Assembly: GCA_040380145.1 (NCBI GenBank)
Contig: JBEIJQ010000052.1
Span: 1 to 19,316, forward strand
Length of the DNA stretch: 19,316 nucleotides
From: JBEIJQ01 sp040380145
GTDB taxonomy: Bacteria > Bacteroidota > Bacteroidia > Chitinophagales > Saprospiraceae
Direction: 5' to 3'
The position numbers and the translations under genes are program-made. The notes under the pieces were generated by a model, which did no database searches, was not told the origin of the DNA, and was given only the letters and a program-made list of their open reading frames with translations. Shown in pieces: positions 14,740-19,316 of this stretch (positions within the stretch are counted from its first letter, which is position 1; each line of letters opens with the position of its first letter).

Positions 14740-16191
14740 TCAAAATTCGGAGAAATTGGACAGGGAAAGCCCGCCCTGGTAGAATTCCACGACTTTTTGA
14801 CGGAAAAGGTATTCGAACTTCGCCTGGATGGATTCGATTTTCGACAGGGCGAGCACATTTTGGGCGTTGGTCAGTTCGAACGGGTTGCCGGTGCCGGCAT
14901 TGAAGCGTTTTTCGGCGTTGGCATAGGCCGTTTCGGCGGCCGCCACGGATTTTTGGGCCGCTTCGTAGCGCTTCCAGGCCGACTTGGCGTTGAGGAGCGC
15001 TTGGGAGATCTCGGCGAACAGTTGCTGCCGCTGCAGGTCCGTGGCGTATTCGGCGCCCAAGACCGACAGTTCGGCGCGGGCCACATTGTTTTTCACCCGC
15101 CCTTGGTTGTAGATCGGCACACTGAGGCTGATGCCCACTTGTTGGCTGAAATTCTGGTCGAGCTGGGAGAAAAAGGGATTGTTCTCGAACTGCGGTACCT
15201 GGCTGATGAAGGTCACGGGCACTTGGCCGGTGTTGGGGATGTCCACCAGCAGGGTGTCGTACTGCGGTGCGAAACCGCCGATGCGCTGGCCGAGGTTGGA
15301 ATAGTTGGTCTGGAAGTTGACGAAGCCGACGAGGCTGGGCAATCCGGCGCCTTGGGCCACCTTGACGGCCATGCGGGCGCTCTGCTCGCGCCATTCGCCG
15401 GCGCGGATGCCCGGCTGGCGCGGTTCGGTCATTTCGTACAGTTCTTTGGCGGTGGGGAAAACGGCGGTGGCGGGCATGGGGATCTGGGGTTTTTGCACCC
15501 GGAATTCGGTGCCAAAGGGCAGCTGCATCAATTGCGAGAGGCTCAGGTAGGCGAGGTCCACCGCGTTTTGTCCGTTGACGATGTTGAGGTCTTGGCGGGC
15601 CAACTGTGCCTCGAGATCGAGTACGGCATTGGCCGGCAGCGCGCCCGCCCGGATGAGTTTTTCGGTCTGGGCCAGTTGGTTTTCGGTCTGCTTGCGCTGG
15701 TCGCCGAGGGCTTGCAGCGCCTCTTCGGCCAAGAGCGTGTTGAGATAGGCCTGGGCCACCTGCAGCGCGAGGTCGTTGGCCAGTTCATCGGCATCTTCGG
15801 CTGCTGCTGCGGCTGCGAATTCCGTGCGCTTGATGTTGTTGGAAATCTGCCCGCCGTTGTAGATCGGCACCGAGCCGGAAACCGAAAAACTGTTGGCCCG
15901 CACGGTGCGCTGCACGAAGGTGTTCTGCGTGGGGTCGATGGAACGGCCGAAGTTGAACACCTGCGAGGCGCTGGCGTTCACGGCCGGGAGCCGCCCTTGA
16001 CGCGCCCCGCGGTTGTCCAAGGCGGCATTTTCCAGGTTCAGCTCGGCCTGTTTGAGCTGGATGCTGTTGTCAAGCGCTTGGCGCACGCAACGGGCAAGGT
16101 CGTAGGTTTCCTGCGCGGCGAGCGGGGCGAGAAGCCCGGTGCACACGAGGCACAGGACCGACAGGAAGGTTTTTTTTCTGTGGGAAAACAT
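14740..16191 (-). CDS. TolC-family outer membrane efflux channel
   Basis: This 483-residue protein has a signal peptide ending near residue 26 (LLAPLAAQ). The body has the TolC two-repeat pattern. Each half has a strand signature followed by long helices: SVSGSVPIYNGGQISNNIKR in the first half and ISLSVPIYNQGRVKNNVARA in the second. The early motif LARCVRQALDNSIQLKQAEL is typical of the family, as is the RQPGIRAGEW stretch that opens the second half. It forms a trimeric outer-membrane and periplasmic tunnel for efflux or type I secretion. It is the first gene of a leftward cluster with the adaptor and aroA. A -7-type box lies about 128 nt upstream of its start. Confidence 0.94.
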   Translation of the reverse strand: MFSHRKKTFLSVLCLVCTGLLAPLAAQETYDLARCVRQALDNSIQLKQAELNLENAALDNRGARQGRLPAVNASASQVFNFGRSIDPTQNTFVQRTVRANSFSVSGSVPIYNGGQISNNIKRTEFAAAAAAEDADELANDLALQVAQAYLNTLLAEEALQALGDQRKQTENQLAQTEKLIRAGALPANAVLDLEAQLARQDLNIVNGQNAVDLAYLSLSQLMQLPFGTEFRVQKPQIPMPATAVFPTAKELYEMTEPRQPGIRAGEWREQSARMAVKVAQGAGLPSLVGFVNFQTNYSNLGQRIGGFAPQYDTLLVDIPNTGQVPVTFISQVPQFENNPFFSQLDQNFSQQVGISLSVPIYNQGRVKNNVARAELSVLGAEYATDLQRQQLFAEISQALLNAKSAWKRYEAAQKSVAAAETAYANAEKRFNAGTGNPFELTNAQNVLALSKIESIQAKFEYLFRQKVVEFYQGGLSLSNFSEF

Positions 16192-16318
16192 GCGGGCAAC
16201 TGGTTGATCGAATGCTATTGGGGGGCTAAAAATCGCTCGGCGGGAGGTTCCGTTTGGATTTTCCGCTTTAAAACAATTGAGAGGAGAAAAGTTGCGGGAT
16301 GCCGCGTCCTTTCCGCCA

Positions 16319-16326
16319 CAAAATTA
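16319..16326 (-). promoter_or_regulatory. -7 box candidate for the TolC-adaptor-aroA cluster
   Basis: On the minus strand this reads TAATTTTG, a perfect TAnnTTTG match, 128 nt before the TolC-type start. No clear TTTG -33 element lies 19-21 bp upstream, and the leader would be long. The 290-bp divergent gap also holds the desaturase promoter candidate. Confidence 0.35.
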
Positions 16327-16417
16327 GTCATTAAAAGCCGTTTCGCCGGAAAAGATGCGGAAGACCGGCCAACGGCCCTTTTTGCCCTGAACATTCCCTG
16401 CGTTGGGAGGGTTTCTG

Positions 16418-16425
16418 TATATTTG
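16418..16425 (+). promoter_or_regulatory. -7 box candidate for the desaturase gene
   Basis: TATATTTG matches TAnnTTTG perfectly and lies 57 nt before the desaturase ATG. The -33 region shows no good TTTG at standard spacing, so the promoter call rests on the -7 box and its position. Confidence 0.42.
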
Positions 16426-16481
16426 TTCAATCAAACATGCGAAGCAGTTTGGTCACACCTTGTTAACATCGCATTTTCTCT

Positions 16482-17543
16482 ATGATCTCTGTTCCATCCT
16501 CCGTCTCCGATCCGGTGTATCGTCAAGGGCAGCCCCAGGGCGCGCTCGACCGTTTTTTCCTCCGGCTCATCAACGACCCGCGCGACCTGCCGTTCATATA
16601 TCTCTCCCTCCGCCTCACTTTTACGGTTTTGCCAACGGGCATCCTATTGTTCACCCCCCTGTTGCAGGGCTGGGCCTGGTGGGCGCTCGCGGCCTTCCAC
16701 ACCGTGCATGGCGCCTATTGGATCGGGCCGTTCATGCTGATGCTTCACAATACGAGCCACAACAAATTTTTCAAGCAGGAATACAACATCTTGAACTACT
16801 ACATTCCCATCGTGATCGGCCTGTTCTTCGGGCAGACCCCCGAAACCTATTTCAGCCACCACATCGGGATGCACCACGCCGAAAACAACCTCGAGCACGA
16901 CAAAAGCTCCACCATGGCGTACCAGCGCGACAGCGTGCGGGGTTTCCTGATGTACTATTTCCGCTTCATGTTTGTGGGGATCAAAGAATTGGCGGAGTAT
17001 TTTGTTTTCAGAAAAAAAATCAATTTCCTGAAAATGGCCCTGCGCGGCGAAACCGCTTTTTTCCTGATGGTCGCGGGGCTTTGCTTCGTGAACTGGCCCG
17101 CTACGCTGGCCGTGTTCGTGTTCCCGCTCATCGGAGTGCGCTTCGGGATGATGGCCGGCAATTGGGGCCAACACGCCTTCATTGAGGCCTCGGATCCCGG
17201 CAACAGCTACCTCAACAGCATCACCTGCATCAACAGCGTGTACAACCAACGCTGTTTCAACGACGGCTACCACATCGGCCACCACGTGCGCCCGCGCCTG
17301 CACTGGACCGAGATGCCCAACGATTTCCTGAAAAGCGTGGACAAGTACGCCGAACAAGGTTCCATCGTCTTCGAAAAGGTGGATTTTTTCGCGGTCTGGT
17401 TTCTGTTGATGACCAAGCAGTACAATGTTCTCGCGCGGCACTATGTCAACATCGGCAACCGCTTTTCGTCCGACGAGGAGGTGATCGCTTTTCTAAAGCA
17501 GCGCACGCGCAGGATTTCTTTCGGACAGGTCGCTGTGGCCTGA
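16482..17543 (+). CDS. Membrane fatty acid desaturase
   Basis: This 353-residue protein has several hydrophobic spans, for example about 40-60, 63-88, 105-117 and 193-222. It carries the three histidine boxes that hold the di-iron centre of membrane desaturases: HNTSH at 89-93, HHIGMHH at 126-132, and HIGHH at 264-268 within DGYHIGHHVRPRLHW. An extra GQHAF His sits at 231. It would introduce a double bond into an acyl chain using oxygen and an electron donor; substrate and position cannot be read from sequence. It is transcribed alone, divergently from the TolC gene, and followed by a 326-bp gap. The start at 16482 precedes the amphipathic N-terminal tail. Confidence 0.88.
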   Translation: MISVPSSVSDPVYRQGQPQGALDRFFLRLINDPRDLPFIYLSLRLTFTVLPTGILLFTPLLQGWAWWALAAFHTVHGAYWIGPFMLMLHNTSHNKFFKQEYNILNYYIPIVIGLFFGQTPETYFSHHIGMHHAENNLEHDKSSTMAYQRDSVRGFLMYYFRFMFVGIKELAEYFVFRKKINFLKMALRGETAFFLMVAGLCFVNWPATLAVFVFPLIGVRFGMMAGNWGQHAFIEASDPGNSYLNSITCINSVYNQRCFNDGYHIGHHVRPRLHWTEMPNDFLKSVDKYAEQGSIVFEKVDFFAVWFLLMTKQYNVLARHYVNIGNRFSSDEEVIAFLKQRTRRISFGQVAVA

Positions 17544-17869
17544 GGGAGATCCCGGCAACAAACCCCTTTTTGGGGCATATCCCCATGTCCCCTTATTGCT
17601 TTTTTTAGCACAAAGGGTAAAACCGGCACGTGTGCGTTATTTTTTTTTCAAAATCTCTCCGACCTGATACGTTTGGGGGCACATTTTTGCAAAACTATTT
17701 TCTGAAATATGCTACTTTTATAATGCGCAGCATCCTCCGAGTTTATCAAGTATTAAACTTTTCAAAGAAAAAGAAGTCCAACGAAGTCGGCGCTGCTTCT
17801 TACAATCGTCCGAAGCGTCCTTTCAGTGCCCAGTGCACCCATTTTTTTTGACCAACCTTTCGATCGTCC
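17544..17869. other. 326-bp intergenic region between desaturase and CotH-like genes
   Basis: There is no convincing gene. Just after the desaturase stop lies a cluster of C4 and G4 blocks (17563-17591). It can form TGGGG/CCCCA (17571-17585) or the competing CCCC/GGGG pair, followed by a T-run at 17600-17607; this is a weak terminator candidate. Further on is the 13-mer T8-C-A4 (17641-17653). Promoter-like pieces before the CotH-like gene are TTTG at 17686-17689 and TACTTTTA at 17713-17720 (one mismatch to TAnnTTTG, spacing 23). A 73-codon open frame at 17630-17851 has no recognisable content. Confidence 0.55.
17641..17653. repeat. Second T8-C-A4 element
   Basis: This 13-mer is identical to the one at 14707-14719, again in an intergenic gap. 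It is low-complexity, so chance recurrence in AT-rich spacers is possible. Confidence 0.4.
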
Positions 17870-19316
17870 ATGTCCAAAAGCCGTTTCCTCTCCGCATTGC
17901 TGTCGGCGTTGTTCGCCGTGCCCGCCGCGGCCCAAGTGCCCGTTTTCTTCGATTCCAGCGCCATCCAAGAGATTTCCATCAATTTTTCCCAGTCCAACTG
18001 GGACTATCTGTTGGATTCCATTTTCAATGTGGACGAAGAAAACCGCCTGGTCGCGTACAGCGTCACGATCAACGGCGTGGTGTACGACAGCGTGGGCGTG
18101 CGCTACAAGGGCAACAGCACCTACCAGCCCAACAACGCCAAGAATCCTTTCAACCTGAAACTGGACTATGTGCGCCCGGGCGCAGAATACGACGGCATGT
18201 CCACCATCAAGCTCAGCAACGGCTTCAAAGATCCCAGCATGATCCGCGAGGTATTGGGTTACGAGATCGCGCGGGCCTACATGCCGGCGCCCCACGCCAA
18301 TTTCGCCCGTGTCTATGTGAACGGGCAGTTCCACGGCGTGTACACCAACGTGGAATCCCTCAACGGGAATTTCAGGGATCGGTATTTCTACTCCTCCGAC
18401 AATCCGTTTTTCAAGTGCGACCCCCTGCTCGGTGCCGCGCCGACCCCGGGCTGCCCGCCCGCCCAGGGCAGTGCCGCCGCGCTGACCTATCTGGGTCAGG
18501 ACACCACTTGCTACAAAACCCGCTATGAGATCGAATCCGACTCGGGCTGGTACAACCTGATGAACCTCACCTCTGTGCTCAACCAGAACACCGCAGCCAT
18601 CGACGATGTGCTCGACGTGGACCGGGCACTGTGGATGCTGGCCTTCAACAATCTCACCGCGAATCTGGACAGTTACACGGGGTCGGGTCACAACTACTAT
18701 GTTTACCAAGACAACAACCGCCGTTTCAACACCGTCGTTTGGGATTTGAACGAGGCTTTCGGTGTCTTCACCAACGGCGGCCAAGGACCGTTGAGCATCG
18801 CCCAGATGGAAGCGTTGGTGCCCCGATACAACGAGAACAACACCGGGCGGCCGCTGCTCAACAAACTGATGGCCAATATGCGCTGGCGCAAAAGTTACCT
18901 CGCCCACTTGCGCACGATGCTGGACGAACAGATCATCAGCGGCCTATACCAGACCCGCGGATTGCAGCTCCAGCAGCTCATCGATCAGGATGTGTACGCC
19001 GATCCCAACAAATTTTTCACCAATGCCCAGTTCAACACCAACCTCAACACCACTACGGCCAACATTCCGGGCATCATTTCCTTCATGACCAACCGCTCCA
19101 CGTTCTTGGACGGCCATGCCGACTTGACGGCGTCCCAGCCCGTGATCGGCGCGCCTGCTCCCAGCGTGGCGGCCCCGCTGGTGGGCACGGCTTTCGGCAT
19201 GTCGGTTCCGGTATCCAATGCCACCATGGTCAAGCTGCGCCACCGCGCCCACCGAACGGAGCGTTTTGTGGAGACCGACATGTTCGACGACGGCAACCAC
19301 CAAGACGGTGCGGCTG
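17870..19316 (+). CDS. CotH-kinase family secreted protein (3' end cut by window edge)
   Basis: The ATG at 17870 opens 482 codons with no stop before the window ends. A signal peptide covers about residues 1-22 (LFAVPAAAQ). Family hallmarks follow: VGVRYKGNST at 76-84, NPFNLKLDYV, LSNGFKDPSMIREVLGYEIA, a FHGVYTNVESL block, and FNTVVWDLNEAFG around 291, where the Asp and Glu match the metal-binding region of CotH-type kinases. CotH proteins of spore coats phosphorylate protein Ser residues; bacterial secreted relatives are mostly untested. A Cys-containing insert at about 184-225 (KCDP, GCPP, TTCYK) lies between conserved blocks. A sorting domain for type IX secretion may lie beyond the edge. 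It is preceded by a gap with weak promoter elements. Confidence 0.88.
   Translation, partial: MSKSRFLSALLSALFAVPAAAQVPVFFDSSAIQEISINFSQSNWDYLLDSIFNVDEENRLVAYSVTINGVVYDSVGVRYKGNSTYQPNNAKNPFNLKLDYVRPGAEYDGMSTIKLSNGFKDPSMIREVLGYEIARAYMPAPHANFARVYVNGQFHGVYTNVESLNGNFRDRYFYSSDNPFFKCDPLLGAAPTPGCPPAQGSAAALTYLGQDTTCYKTRYEIESDSGWYNLMNLTSVLNQNTAAIDDVLDVDRALWMLAFNNLTANLDSYTGSGHNYYVYQDNNRRFNTVVWDLNEAFGVFTNGGQGPLSIAQMEALVPRYNENNTGRPLLNKLMANMRWRKSYLAHLRTMLDEQIISGLYQTRGLQLQQLIDQDVYADPNKFFTNAQFNTNLNTTTANIPGIISFMTNRSTFLDGHADLTASQPVIGAPAPSVAAPLVGTAFGMSVPVSNATMVKLRHRAHRTERFVETDMFDDGNHQDGAA

Noticed and set aside
14413..16485. 690-codon rightward frame antisense to the TolC and adaptor genes
   Set aside because: Its composition is that of an antisense shadow of a high-GC gene, and the opposite strand encodes a clear TolC protein.
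17630..17851. 73-codon frame between desaturase and CotH-like genes
   Set aside because: Homopolymer-derived residues and no domain; it probably overlaps the CotH-like promoter.
1..19316. tRNA, rRNA, CRISPR array, insertion sequence or phage genes
   Set aside because: No cloverleaf, rRNA-like stretch, regularly spaced repeat or transposase/integrase motif was seen by eye; a covariance-model scan was not possible.

Overview
The window reads as a high-GC member of the Bacteroidota, possibly from the Saprospiria. The evidence is a DUF2480 protein (a family I associate with this phylum), an absence of Shine-Dalgarno sites before the genes, TAnnTTTG-type -7 boxes in several upstream regions, and Bacteroidota-style fasciclin lipoproteins, CotH proteins and secreted caspase/papain-like proteases. 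The genus is not determinable from the sequence alone. I see no rRNA, tRNA, CRISPR array, transposase or phage gene.

Left end (1-1914, leftward): a cut-off polysaccharide deacetylase follows a multi-membrane-span protein of the lysylphosphatidylglycerol synthase TM family, with an Lrp/AsnC regulator upstream. A promoter-like -7 box and a perfect inverted repeat lie between the regulator and the membrane protein. A 14-bp palindrome lies in the gap between the regulator and the divergent kinase gene.

Centre-left (2134-7001, rightward): a transmembrane Ser/Thr kinase (kinase, Sel1-like, TM, WG-like C-terminus) overlaps by 4 bp a 922-residue superfamily I helicase. The helicase carries a RelE/ParE-like N-terminus and an ankyrin-like C-terminal part. 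This tightly coupled pair is the best candidate in the window for an undescribed system.

Centre (7002-8909, rightward): an AT-rich 348-bp gap, a two-domain fasciclin lipoprotein with a clear intrinsic terminator, and a DUF2480 protein.

Centre-right (8925-11904, leftward): a two-gene cluster of secreted proteases. A MORN-Ig-caspase protein comes first, followed 19 bp later by a papain-like protease with a DUF4384-like domain.

Right (12044-16191, leftward): TolC-type outer membrane channel, then RND/ABC periplasmic adaptor, then aroA (EPSP synthase). No inner-membrane pump is present. aroA is bounded at both its start and stop codon by near-identical T8-9/CG/A8-9 palindromes.

Right end (16482-19316, rightward): a membrane fatty acid desaturase with three histidine boxes, a 326-bp gap, and a CotH-kinase-like secreted protein cut by the window edge.
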